64,000 bases of DNA from Deltaproteobacteria bacterium (GTDB lineage Bacteria > UBA10199 > JACPAL01 > JACOUP01): assembly GCA_016177765.1 (NCBI GenBank), contig JACOUP010000001.1, positions 1 through 64,000 on the forward strand, read 5' to 3'. The translations under genes and the position numbers were made by a program. Below the pieces are notes generated by a model, which saw only the letters and a program-made list of their open reading frames with translations, was not told the origin of the DNA and did not search any database. Positions 33,178-41,698 of the stretch are shown piece by piece; positions within the stretch are counted from its first letter, which is position 1, and every line of letters begins with the position of its first letter.

Positions 33178-35534
33178 TGAAAAGATTTTACCTCCTGCCA
33201 CTATTCCTCCTGTTTGTTGCCTGCGGTTCTTTGGAAAAGGGAAGTGGCTCTTCGGTCGCCTTTGACCTTCCTCCCGCTTTGCAAACAGAGACCACCGCTG
33301 ACACCAAAGCCTTTCTCCTAGCAACCAATGGGGAAGAAACCAAGGGTGACTCACCCAAAGAACTGGAACTCACCATCGCCGATGGCAAGGTCTCCGGAAC
33401 TATTAATCTGAAACCGGGGCTCTGGACCCTCGAACTCCATTTCTACCAAAAGGCCCCGTCAGGGAGCTATCTCTTGGTCGCCATGGTCTCGTTTGGAGAA
33501 AAAGAGGTCGGGGAGGAGGGGCTGGAACTCTCTTACGACCCCTCCCAGATCTTCTTTGACGATTTTAACGGAACCTCCCCCTCGATCGCCTCTCCTTCGG
33601 TCTCCCTCCCGGCCAACTGCTCCAAACTCTTTGATTGTGACGGGGATGGATTCAGCAACTTTGAAGAGATCAAAGCAGGGAGTAACCCCGAAGATGCCAA
33701 GAGTATGCCCCAAAAGAAGTCAGAGAGTACTTCGGCGCCTGTCGTCACAACCACAACAAACACTCAGTCCTCCGTTACAACCCCTTCCCCCGCACCCCTC
33801 ACACGGGTCATGGATGGACTTGTCGGGTGGTGGAAATTTGATGACCTACCCCCAGACTCCAGTTGCAATCCGGGAGCTACGGGACAAATAACCACGATCG
33901 ATTCAAGTACAAATGGTTTTACCGGTTCCCTCAAAAATACCCCCTGCTGGGTTAAGGGGGTAAGTGGCTCCTCCTTGGAGTTTAACATCGGAGGGCCTGT
34001 GGAAGATTGGGTCTCTCTTCCCGCCAGTCTCAGCGATAAAATTAACGGGGCGGTAACCTTGGAGGCCTGGTTTAAAACGGCGGACGTAACCAGTGAGATG
34101 ATGATCCTCTCCATCGAAGGGGCCTACATATTAATTCCCAACTGGAACTTTTCTTATCCAAGCTACGCGGCCGCCTTCGACGGTGGTTCTGGCGATGATA
34201 CTTTCACGACCACCAACCTTAGCAATAATCAGTGGCATCATTTTGCGGCCACCAATGATGGAAATATCACAAAGGCGTACATCGACGGGGTTTTGTTGAT
34301 GAAGACGGCCGAGACTCTTTTTAATCTGGCCTCTACCAACAGAACCTCCGCAATCGGCGCCCAGTGGGATGGGAATCTCGACCTCTTCAAAGGCTCGATC
34401 GATGAAGTCGCCATTTACAACCGTGCCCTCACAACCGCGGAGGTCCGTAATAACTGTAAGCTCAACGACCCGACCGGCTCGACTTGTGCCGCCGATGACG
34501 TACCAGATCAGGTGACACCGAGCTCAGCCCTGACTCTTCCCCCAACGCGAGCTTTTATTTCCTGGAGGAGGGGGACAATCCCCAGCGGAAAAACTTTTGA
34601 TCATGATCAACTTTGCTATGCCACGAACGGTTCCGATATTTCAGGAGTGGATAATTGCCTTAATTCCACAAACCGAATAGTTCCTTATTTTCCCCTCGAA
34701 TCACTCACCGCCAGCAACAGTGGTTATCGCTGGAAGGTCCGGACCTGCTATACGGATCAATCCTGCTCAGCCTATTCACCGGTCTGGAGTTTTTCGACGG
34801 ATAATTCTGTAGTCGCCTGGTGGAAGTTTGATGATGCCGTTGGCAATCCTGATGGTTCCAGCACAACAGCCGATTCCAGCGGTAACAATCACACAGGAAC
34901 AATGCAAAACATGGACGTGGAACGAGTTGGAGATCTCCTGCCGACAGACTGGATTTCGAGTGACGGAATCTTGGGAACGGCCCTAAATTTTGATGGGGTC
35001 GATGATTATGTCGAGGCCCCAGACCAAGCCTCATTGGATCTGGACACGGCTGTCTCGATTACGGCACGCGTCCGGCCCGAGGTGATGATTGAAGGGAGCG
35101 AGCGAGGTATTCTTTCTAAAGGACAGGTTGGAGGCGGGGGCGATGCCACATACGGAATGAGTATGTTTGCCAACGGGGAGCTGGCACGGATGTTTTTCTA
35201 TATTGGAGCCCCCTTCTGTGCAGTCACCAACACCGTGGTGGTTGCCAACAGCTGGCACTTTCTGGCCGGTTCATACACCGAAACGACGACTCAGAAGATC
35301 TGTTACATGGATGGCCTCACGGGGACGGAGCCTTTTACGTCCCCTTCCCTGGATCCTAATAACACCCCACTCCGCATCGGTTGGGATGATGCCAATTCAG
35401 TCCGTTTTTTTCCTGGACTCATCGATGAGGTCGCCCTTTACAACCGGGCCCTGCCTCAGGAGGTCCTGAAAAATACCCACTGCGCCACTGAGGCGTTGGC
35501 CGGCACCAATCCGCTCCCGGAGGTTTGCCAATAA
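33177..35534 (+). CDS. LamG lipoprotein 2 of tandem array
   Basis: The 785-residue product starts MKRFYLLPLFLLFVAC (lipobox) with ATG overlapping the previous stop as TAATG. The N-terminal block equals gene 1 apart from a five-residue insertion GDSPK made by one 15-bp unit (33344-33358). The first LamG domain differs strongly from gene 1 (FDDLPPDSSCNPGATGQITT) and resembles that of gene 4. The linker is conserved; the second LamG domain begins VVAWWKFDDAVGNPDGSS. Shares the ending EALAGTNPLPEVCQ with gene 1. Confidence 0.85.
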   Translation: MKRFYLLPLFLLFVACGSLEKGSGSSVAFDLPPALQTETTADTKAFLLATNGEETKGDSPKELELTIADGKVSGTINLKPGLWTLELHFYQKAPSGSYLLVAMVSFGEKEVGEEGLELSYDPSQIFFDDFNGTSPSIASPSVSLPANCSKLFDCDGDGFSNFEEIKAGSNPEDAKSMPQKKSESTSAPVVTTTTNTQSSVTTPSPAPLTRVMDGLVGWWKFDDLPPDSSCNPGATGQITTIDSSTNGFTGSLKNTPCWVKGVSGSSLEFNIGGPVEDWVSLPASLSDKINGAVTLEAWFKTADVTSEMMILSIEGAYILIPNWNFSYPSYAAAFDGGSGDDTFTTTNLSNNQWHHFAATNDGNITKAYIDGVLLMKTAETLFNLASTNRTSAIGAQWDGNLDLFKGSIDEVAIYNRALTTAEVRNNCKLNDPTGSTCAADDVPDQVTPSSALTLPPTRAFISWRRGTIPSGKTFDHDQLCYATNGSDISGVDNCLNSTNRIVPYFPLESLTASNSGYRWKVRTCYTDQSCSAYSPVWSFSTDNSVVAWWKFDDAVGNPDGSSTTADSSGNNHTGTMQNMDVERVGDLLPTDWISSDGILGTALNFDGVDDYVEAPDQASLDLDTAVSITARVRPEVMIEGSERGILSKGQVGGGGDATYGMSMFANGELARMFFYIGAPFCAVTNTVVVANSWHFLAGSYTETTTQKICYMDGLTGTEPFTSPSLDPNNTPLRIGWDDANSVRFFPGLIDEVALYNRALPQEVLKNTHCATEALAGTNPLPEVCQ
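33344..33358. repeat. 15-bp palindromic unit, paralogue insertion
   Basis: GGGTGACTCACCCAA sits between GAAACCAA and AGAACTGG, which are directly joined in LamG genes 1 and 3. Confidence 0.92.
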
Positions 35535-37972
35535 TGAAAAGATTTTACCTCCTGCCACTATTCCTCCTGTTTGTTGCCTGCGGTTCTTTGGAAAAGGGAA
35601 GTGGGTCTTCGGTCGCCTTTGACCTTCCTCCCGCTTTGCAAACAGAGACCACCGCTGACACCAAAGCCTTTCTCCTAGCAACCAATGGGGAAGAAACCAA
35701 AGAACTGGAACTCACCATTGCCGACGGCAAGGTCTCCGGAACCATTAATCTGAAACCGGGGCCCTGGACCCTCGAACTCCATTTCTACCAAAAGGCACCG
35801 TCAGGGAGCTATCTCCTGGTCGCCATGGTCTCGTTTGGTGAAAAGGAAGTAGGGGAGGAGGGGATGGAGCTTCCATATGATGCCTCACAGATTGTCTTCG
35901 ATGACTCTACCGGAACCTCCCCCTCTATCGCCTCTCCTTCGGTCTCCCTCCCTGAAAACTGCTCCAAGCTCTTTGATTGTGACGGGGATGGATTCAGCAA
36001 TTTTGAAGAGATCAAGCAGGGGACGGATCCGGAGGATCCAAACAGCTTCCCTGGCAAGAAATCAACTAGCGTCTCGGCGCCTGTCACAACCGTAACACCC
36101 TCCCCGGTGACAACTCCTCTCCCTGTATCCCTCACACGTGTGATGGACGGACTCGTCGGCTGGTGGCGATTTGATGAAGGGACCGGTTTTACAGCAATCG
36201 ATTCAAGCGGCAACGGGAATAACGGGACCCTTGTTCCGACAGAAAATCATCGAAGCCCCGGTCGGGTGGCGGGAGGGGTTTCAGGAGAGGCACTGCAGTT
36301 TGACGGAGTGGATGACTACGTGGATGGCGATTCAATCGCTCCCCTTGCCGGCAATCAGTCGATCACGATGGAGGCATGGGCCCGACCTAACTCCGGTTTC
36401 TCAGGGTCAAACGGAAGGACTCTGATGAGCCTAGGGACAGAGAAAGGTCGCCACCTGACCATAAGGGCGTTTAGCGATCCTGGCTGGAGTTTTTCGCGAT
36501 GCAGTGGGGGACCGAGCCGCTGGACAGTCGGGGCAGATGATAACGGAATAGACATGTGGCACTGCGGGGCATTAAGTTCCGCAACCATAACCGGCTCATG
36601 GTATCATGTCGTCGCCTCTTATGATTCGTCCTCCCAAATCGTAAAACTTTATGTTAACGGGTTGCTTCAAACGACGACACAACTCTCAGGACCTCTTAAT
36701 TTTCAAACAGGGTTCCTGATTGGTCAGGATCAGAATCTCAACCAGTGGTTTAATGGGCTTATTGACGAAGTCGCCATCTATAACCGTGCCCTCTCGACCG
36801 CGGAGGTCCGCAATAACTGTCAGGTCAATGATCCGACCGGCTCGACTTGTGCCGCAGGCATTCCCATTCAAAAGACCCCCACGAATGGCGTCACCTTGCG
36901 AATGACCCGGGCCTTTCTGAGTTGGGATCCGGTGAATGCCCCCAAGACAATCGCCTACTACCAGGTCTGCTACCTGAGCACAAACTATGGTCTCGATCTT
37001 AATACGGAGGGCCGATGCGGCGACATGCAAACGACCGCCAATCCTTATCTTGCCTTGAGTGAGGATTATCTGCAGAGCGGTCAGACCTATCAATGGAAGG
37101 TAAAAACCTGTTACACGGATGGCACCTGCTCCGCCTACAGCCCAGTCTGGGAATTTTATCCCGAATACTCCCCCTTATTGGCCTGGTGGAAATTTGATGG
37201 AGACGTATTGACGGATTCAAAACAAGGATCTTATCCCGGTTCGGCCCCCACAGTGAGTGGATTCGGACTCCCCAATGCCGTGCAATCAGGGGGCTCGTGC
37301 CATGGATTGGCTGTTCAGAACCTCCTCGATGGGGCCGCCTGCTTTGATGACTCGGATGGGAGTGATGATTACATCAACCTGGACCCTCAGGCCGCCAGTT
37401 TCAGTTTTGCCTACGATGAAGCGGCGACCATTTTTGTCCGCTTCCGGTATGATAATGACAGCTCGGGTGCTTCCCTTTTTAACCTGGCCCCCGGCGAATC
37501 TGGAGGACCACAAACTAGCATAGGACTGACCGGTAGCTCGGAGTCAGATCCCGATAAAATCTATTTTGAGGTAGAAGATACCCTGGCGTCTCGGGGATAC
37601 CCTGCAGGTTCACGGGCCAACGTACTCCGGTACAGTACCACAAAAGTAAAAGTAGGAACCTTTAGTGATGCGGTCGGTATCTACGACAAGGGAACCGTCT
37701 CCCTCTACCACAATGGGGCTTTTCAGGGTAGCGGTAGTTATAACTTTCTCTTCGGTCGTGAATTTGCCAATACGGCGATCCACACATCAGGACGAATCGA
37801 TACCCTCTGTTCAGAAGCTGGAGCCCCCGGCCCTTGCACGACGCCGAGCAACATCCTGATCGACGAGATAGACTTCTTCAATACCGCCCTAACTGCCGAA
37901 CAGATTGTCAATATGACCTGTGCCGTCGAAGCCTTGACCGGCACTGATCCTCTTCCGGAGGCATGCCGATGA
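35534..37972 (+). CDS. LamG lipoprotein 3 of tandem array
   Basis: The 812-residue product has the same signal peptide as gene 2 (MKRFYLLPLFLLFVAC), ATG again within TAATG. N-terminal block without the GDSPK insertion. Ca-type motif DCDGDGFSNFEEIKQGTDPE differs slightly. First LamG domain FDEGTGFTAIDSSGNGNNGT resembles gene 1. Second half is the most divergent, with LAWWKFDGDVLTDSKQGSYP and a long Cys-containing LamG. Predicted surface lipoprotein. Confidence 0.85.
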   Translation: MKRFYLLPLFLLFVACGSLEKGSGSSVAFDLPPALQTETTADTKAFLLATNGEETKELELTIADGKVSGTINLKPGPWTLELHFYQKAPSGSYLLVAMVSFGEKEVGEEGMELPYDASQIVFDDSTGTSPSIASPSVSLPENCSKLFDCDGDGFSNFEEIKQGTDPEDPNSFPGKKSTSVSAPVTTVTPSPVTTPLPVSLTRVMDGLVGWWRFDEGTGFTAIDSSGNGNNGTLVPTENHRSPGRVAGGVSGEALQFDGVDDYVDGDSIAPLAGNQSITMEAWARPNSGFSGSNGRTLMSLGTEKGRHLTIRAFSDPGWSFSRCSGGPSRWTVGADDNGIDMWHCGALSSATITGSWYHVVASYDSSSQIVKLYVNGLLQTTTQLSGPLNFQTGFLIGQDQNLNQWFNGLIDEVAIYNRALSTAEVRNNCQVNDPTGSTCAAGIPIQKTPTNGVTLRMTRAFLSWDPVNAPKTIAYYQVCYLSTNYGLDLNTEGRCGDMQTTANPYLALSEDYLQSGQTYQWKVKTCYTDGTCSAYSPVWEFYPEYSPLLAWWKFDGDVLTDSKQGSYPGSAPTVSGFGLPNAVQSGGSCHGLAVQNLLDGAACFDDSDGSDDYINLDPQAASFSFAYDEAATIFVRFRYDNDSSGASLFNLAPGESGGPQTSIGLTGSSESDPDKIYFEVEDTLASRGYPAGSRANVLRYSTTKVKVGTFSDAVGIYDKGTVSLYHNGAFQGSGSYNFLFGREFANTAIHTSGRIDTLCSEAGAPGPCTTPSNILIDEIDFFNTALTAEQIVNMTCAVEALTGTDPLPEACR

Positions 37973-40401
37973 AAATAAACCTCATGTCTTCTCTTTGTAC
38001 TAACCCCTCCCAACCTCCCCTTACGCTAAGGGGAGGAGTTCCCCCTCTTAGTGTAAGAGGGGGTCAGGGGGAGTTAGTTAAAAAGGGAAGAGGGTTTATT
38101 TTATTTCTCCTCTTTTTTGTCACCGCCTGCGGTTCTTTGGAGAAGGGGAACGGCTCTTCGGTCGCCTTTGACCTTCCCCCCGCCCTGCAAACGCAAAGCA
38201 CGGCTGACATCAAGGCCTTCCTGCTGGCAACAAACAGTGAAGAAACCAAGGGTGATTCACCCAAAGAACTGGAACTCACCATTGCCGACGGCAAGGTCTC
38301 CGGAACCATTAATCTCAAACCGGGGCTCTGGACCCTCGAACTCCATTTCTACCAAAAGGCGCCGTCAGGAAGCTATCTCTTGGTCGCCATGGTCTCGTTT
38401 GGAGAAAAAGAGGTCGGGGAGGAGGGGATGGAGCTTCCGTACGACCCCTCCCAGATCCTCTTTGACGATTTTAACGGAACCTCCCCCTCAATCGCCTCTC
38501 CTTCGGTTTCTCTTCCTGAAAACTGCTCCAAGATTTTTGATTGTGACGGGGATGGATTCAGCAACTTTGAAGAATTGAAGAATGGGAGTGATCCCGAGGA
38601 TGCCAAGAGTATGCCTCAAAAGAAGTCAGAGAGTGTCTCGGCCCCGGTCGCAACCACAACAACCATCAATAAATCTTCAGTGACTGTGACAACACCACCA
38701 ACACGCGTTATGGACGGACTTGTCGGGTGGTGGCGGTTTGATGACTTGCCTGCAGGCTCCAGTTGCAATCCGGGAGATACGGGACAGTTAACCACAGCCG
38801 ATTCAAGCGGCAATAAACTAAACGGTCTGCTCAAAAATACCCCCTGTTGGGTAGAAGGGGTCAGCGGAAGCGCCCTGGAACTCAATAACACGATGGGCCC
38901 AGACGAGGATTATGTTGAAATCCTGGATAACGATCTGCTCGATTCCCCAAAAACATTCGAGATCTGGATCTACCCCACAAGAGATGCCGGTCAACCCAGA
39001 GCCCTCTTTGACAAGTATAACGGCGATTCTGCGGATGGGGGAGGTTATTTTATTTCTCTGGGCCGCAATGACAACCAGGTTTCCATCGACTCCCCGCTCT
39101 CCCTGTGGTCCGTTACAGAAGTTCCCTTAAATTCCTGGACACATGTTGTCGTCACTCGTGATGATGGCTCCTCTTCAATTTATCTTAATGGGCTGAAGGT
39201 AGCCAGTTCAACAACCTCGGCGGCATGGGTGGCCAACACCTTAAGCCTTTGGCTTGGAGTCAACGTGAATGGCAACACTATTTATGAATTTTTCAGCGGG
39301 AGAATGGACGAAGTCGCCATCTACAACCGTGCCCTTTCCACCGCCGAAATCCGCAATAATTGCCAACTCAACGATCCGGGAGACCCTTCGGCGGCCTCAG
39401 GGCAAGCCTGTGCGAAGGACGATCTGCCGACCCAACTCACTCCGTTAAACGGCGCAACATTGGCTCCCGCCCGTCTGTTTTTGTCGTGGGAGGCTGGAAC
39501 CGTGCCGGATGGAAAAAACATTACTCATTATCATTCGTGTTACACTTCTGAGGCTGCCACAGCGATTGATGGAAATGATGAGTGTGCCAACGGGTCTAAC
39601 GACCGGGCTGGAACTTTCAGAGTCCTCGATTCCGATTCCGCCGGTTTTAACAAAACCTATTACTGGAAAGTACAGACCTGCTACGATGCGGCCGGTACGG
39701 ATTGTTCCGACTACTCCCCGATATGGTCCTTTTCCACTGATAATTCGCGGGTAGGATGGTGGAAGTTTTATGAGGGGAGTGGCACAACGGTAACTGATTC
39801 GACGGGGCACGGGCACGCCGGTAATCTATACGCCGGGGACAGCTCACCTGCGTGGGGACCAGGTGTTTTCGGTAACGCCATCGATTTGGACGGCATTGAC
39901 GATTATGTCATCGTAGGCGGTAACGCCGCTCTTGATCTCACCACCGCCTTCTCAATCACCGCCTGGGTGAAGCCATCTGGCACCATGCCCAATGATACCG
40001 GTATTTTCTCCAAAGCAACGGCCGGTTCCTATTCCATGACAATCGGGGCTAATGAAGGGGAGGGAATGGACTTGAACGTGTATGCCGGCAGTGCCACGGC
40101 AGGAAATTATTGCGCCCTCAAGGGGGCCTCATCAACGGGGGTCCTTGATTCCTGGCATTTCCTGGCCGGGACTTTTGATAGTTCCCAAGGTATCCGTTGT
40201 TACCTAGATGAAGAAACGGGGAGTCAGGGTTATTTAGAAAGTATGGCGAGCAATTCGAACGATATTTGGATCGGCCACGACACTGGGAATGCTCAATACT
40301 TTAACGGTCTTATCGACGAAGTTTCTTTGTACAACCGCGCCCTTTCTGCCGAGGAAGTTAGAAATAATTTCTGCGTCGCCAAGCCGGGGAGCTGTCAGTA
40401 G
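37969..40401 (+). CDS. LamG lipoprotein 4 of tandem array
   Basis: The 810-residue product. ATG 37969 overlaps the previous stop (ATGA). The signal peptide is preceded by ~40 extra residues encoded by a CCCTCCC repeat (38002-38071); the hydrophobic core and lipobox FILFLLFFVTAC come only afterwards, so lipidation may still work. N-terminal block carries the GDSPK insertion. LamG 1 (FDDLPAGSSCNPGDTGQLTT) resembles gene 2; linker LAPARLFLSWEAGTVPDGKN; LamG 2 VGWWKFYEGSGTTVTDSTGH. Convergent with the activator gene, 4 bp apart. Confidence 0.83.
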   Translation: MKINLMSSLCTNPSQPPLTLRGGVPPLSVRGGQGELVKKGRGFILFLLFFVTACGSLEKGNGSSVAFDLPPALQTQSTADIKAFLLATNSEETKGDSPKELELTIADGKVSGTINLKPGLWTLELHFYQKAPSGSYLLVAMVSFGEKEVGEEGMELPYDPSQILFDDFNGTSPSIASPSVSLPENCSKIFDCDGDGFSNFEELKNGSDPEDAKSMPQKKSESVSAPVATTTTINKSSVTVTTPPTRVMDGLVGWWRFDDLPAGSSCNPGDTGQLTTADSSGNKLNGLLKNTPCWVEGVSGSALELNNTMGPDEDYVEILDNDLLDSPKTFEIWIYPTRDAGQPRALFDKYNGDSADGGGYFISLGRNDNQVSIDSPLSLWSVTEVPLNSWTHVVVTRDDGSSSIYLNGLKVASSTTSAAWVANTLSLWLGVNVNGNTIYEFFSGRMDEVAIYNRALSTAEIRNNCQLNDPGDPSAASGQACAKDDLPTQLTPLNGATLAPARLFLSWEAGTVPDGKNITHYHSCYTSEAATAIDGNDECANGSNDRAGTFRVLDSDSAGFNKTYYWKVQTCYDAAGTDCSDYSPIWSFSTDNSRVGWWKFYEGSGTTVTDSTGHGHAGNLYAGDSSPAWGPGVFGNAIDLDGIDDYVIVGGNAALDLTTAFSITAWVKPSGTMPNDTGIFSKATAGSYSMTIGANEGEGMDLNVYAGSATAGNYCALKGASSTGVLDSWHFLAGTFDSSQGIRCYLDEETGSQGYLESMASNSNDIWIGHDTGNAQYFNGLIDEVSLYNRALSAEEVRNNFCVAKPGSCQ
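38002..38071. repeat. CCCCTCCCAACC-type repeat pair within signal-peptide region
   Basis: Same two-hairpin repeat as 1487-1563, here translated (NPSQPPLTLRGGVPPLSVRG) ahead of the signal peptide of LamG gene 4. Confidence 0.85.
38250..38264. repeat. 15-bp palindromic unit, paralogue insertion
   Basis: GGGTGATTCACCCAA at the same codon as the unit in LamG gene 2; absent from genes 1 and 3. Confidence 0.92.
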
Positions 40402-40405
40402 GGGC

Positions 40406-41695
40406 TTATTTTTTAAGATCGTATTCTTTAATCTTCTTAAAAATCGTCGAGACGGCAAGCCCCAGTTCGCGGGCGGCGGCTGCCTTGTTCCAATCGGTTT
40501 GACGAAGTTTTTCTAAAATCATCTCTTTTTCCATCTCGCCAATCGTCTGCGGCTCCTGTTTCTCTTCGGAAACGGATTGCGGCAGAAAAACGATATGCTC
40601 CCCTTGGATCCCCTCCGAACCGGCCAAAAGGGCGGACCTGAGAATGACGTTTTTTAATTCCCGGACATTGCCGGGCCAAAGATGGTTCTTGAGCTTCTCC
40701 GACGCCTCCCTGGAAATAGCGGCCCCCTCATCCGGCCTCATTTGACACAGAAAATGTTCCGCCAAAAGGGGGATATCCTCACGCCTCTGCCGCAACGGGG
40801 GGATTTCGACCGGCATCACAAAGAGACGGTAGTAAAGATCTTCACGAAACCCTCCCTCCTGCACGACACGGGTCAGGTTCCGGTGGGTCGCCGCAATCAC
40901 ACGACATTTGACAAAAATCTCCTTTTCTCCCCCCACCCGTTTGATTTTCAAGGATTCGAGCGCCCGCAACAGTTTGGGTTGAAGGTCGAGCGGGATTTCT
41001 CCCACCTCATCCAGAAAGAGGGTCCCCCCCTCCGCCTGCTCGAAGGCCCCCCGATGCAGTTGGGTCGCTCCGGTGAAGGAACCCTTTTCGTGGCCGAAAA
41101 GCTCACTCTCCACAAGCTGAGGGGAGATAGCGGCACAATTGACCGGCACGAATGGGAGCAGGGCCCTTTTGGAAGTCCGGTGGATCGCCTGGGCGACCAC
41201 CTCTTTGCCGCTCCCGGTTTCCCCCAAAAGAAGAACCGTCGCCTCGCTGTCAGCAACCTTGCCGACCAGTTGAAAGACCTTTTTCATCACCGGAGAGATT
41301 CCCAGGAGATCGCCGGGCCCCCCATTTTCTGGAAGGTCAAAATTCTGGGCCCCCTTGGGTGGAACACCCTTGGTCTTGGTAACCGTCACCGTTTCGGTCG
41401 CCGGGTCATCGGATCCCGCTAAAAACTGAAGTATCCATTCCCCCATTTCAATCCGATCCTTATCCTCCAGTTTGGCGGACCGGACCGTCTTTCCATTCAG
41501 CCGGAGTCCATTCTTGCTCCGATCCTGGATCTGGTAAAAACCACCGTCATAGCTGACAACCGCATGAAGCCTGGAGACCTGGGTCCCTTCCAGGGTGATA
41601 TCGCAGGTGGACTGGCGTCCGAGCGTCGTTTCCCCCCGCCGCAGAGGGAAGGAGAGAACCTTTTTATCGTTCTTGAGAAAGACAAGTTGGGCCAT
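40406..41695 (-). CDS. FHA-domain sigma-54-dependent activator 2
   Basis: The 429-residue product has an FHA domain at ~20-95 ([34 protein letters not shown]), AAA+ with Walker A GETGSGKE near 157, LFLDEVGE, and a Fis-type HTH end ([20 protein letters not shown]). The sigma-54 loop is GSFTGA instead of GAFTGA, a tolerated variant in some family members. One 15-bp unit lies in the FHA-AAA+ linker (KGVPPKGA). Encoded 3 bp after shc, so expressed with hopanoid synthesis. Second candidate activator of the local -24/-12 promoters. Confidence 0.92.
   Translation of the reverse strand: MAQLVFLKNDKKVLSFPLRRGETTLGRQSTCDITLEGTQVSRLHAVVSYDGGFYQIQDRSKNGLRLNGKTVRSAKLEDKDRIEMGEWILQFLAGSDDPATETVTVTKTKGVPPKGAQNFDLPENGGPGDLLGISPVMKKVFQLVGKVADSEATVLLLGETGSGKEVVAQAIHRTSKRALLPFVPVNCAAISPQLVESELFGHEKGSFTGATQLHRGAFEQAEGGTLFLDEVGEIPLDLQPKLLRALESLKIKRVGGEKEIFVKCRVIAATHRNLTRVVQEGGFREDLYYRLFVMPVEIPPLRQRREDIPLLAEHFLCQMRPDEGAAISREASEKLKNHLWPGNVRELKNVILRSALLAGSEGIQGEHIVFLPQSVSEEKQEPQTIGEMEKEMILEKLRQTDWNKAAAARELGLAVSTIFKKIKEYDLKK
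41355..41369. repeat. 15-bp palindromic unit in activator 2
   Basis: TTGGGTGGAACACCC, read on the minus strand as GVPPK in the interdomain linker. Confidence 0.82.
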
Positions 41696-41698
41696 AAT

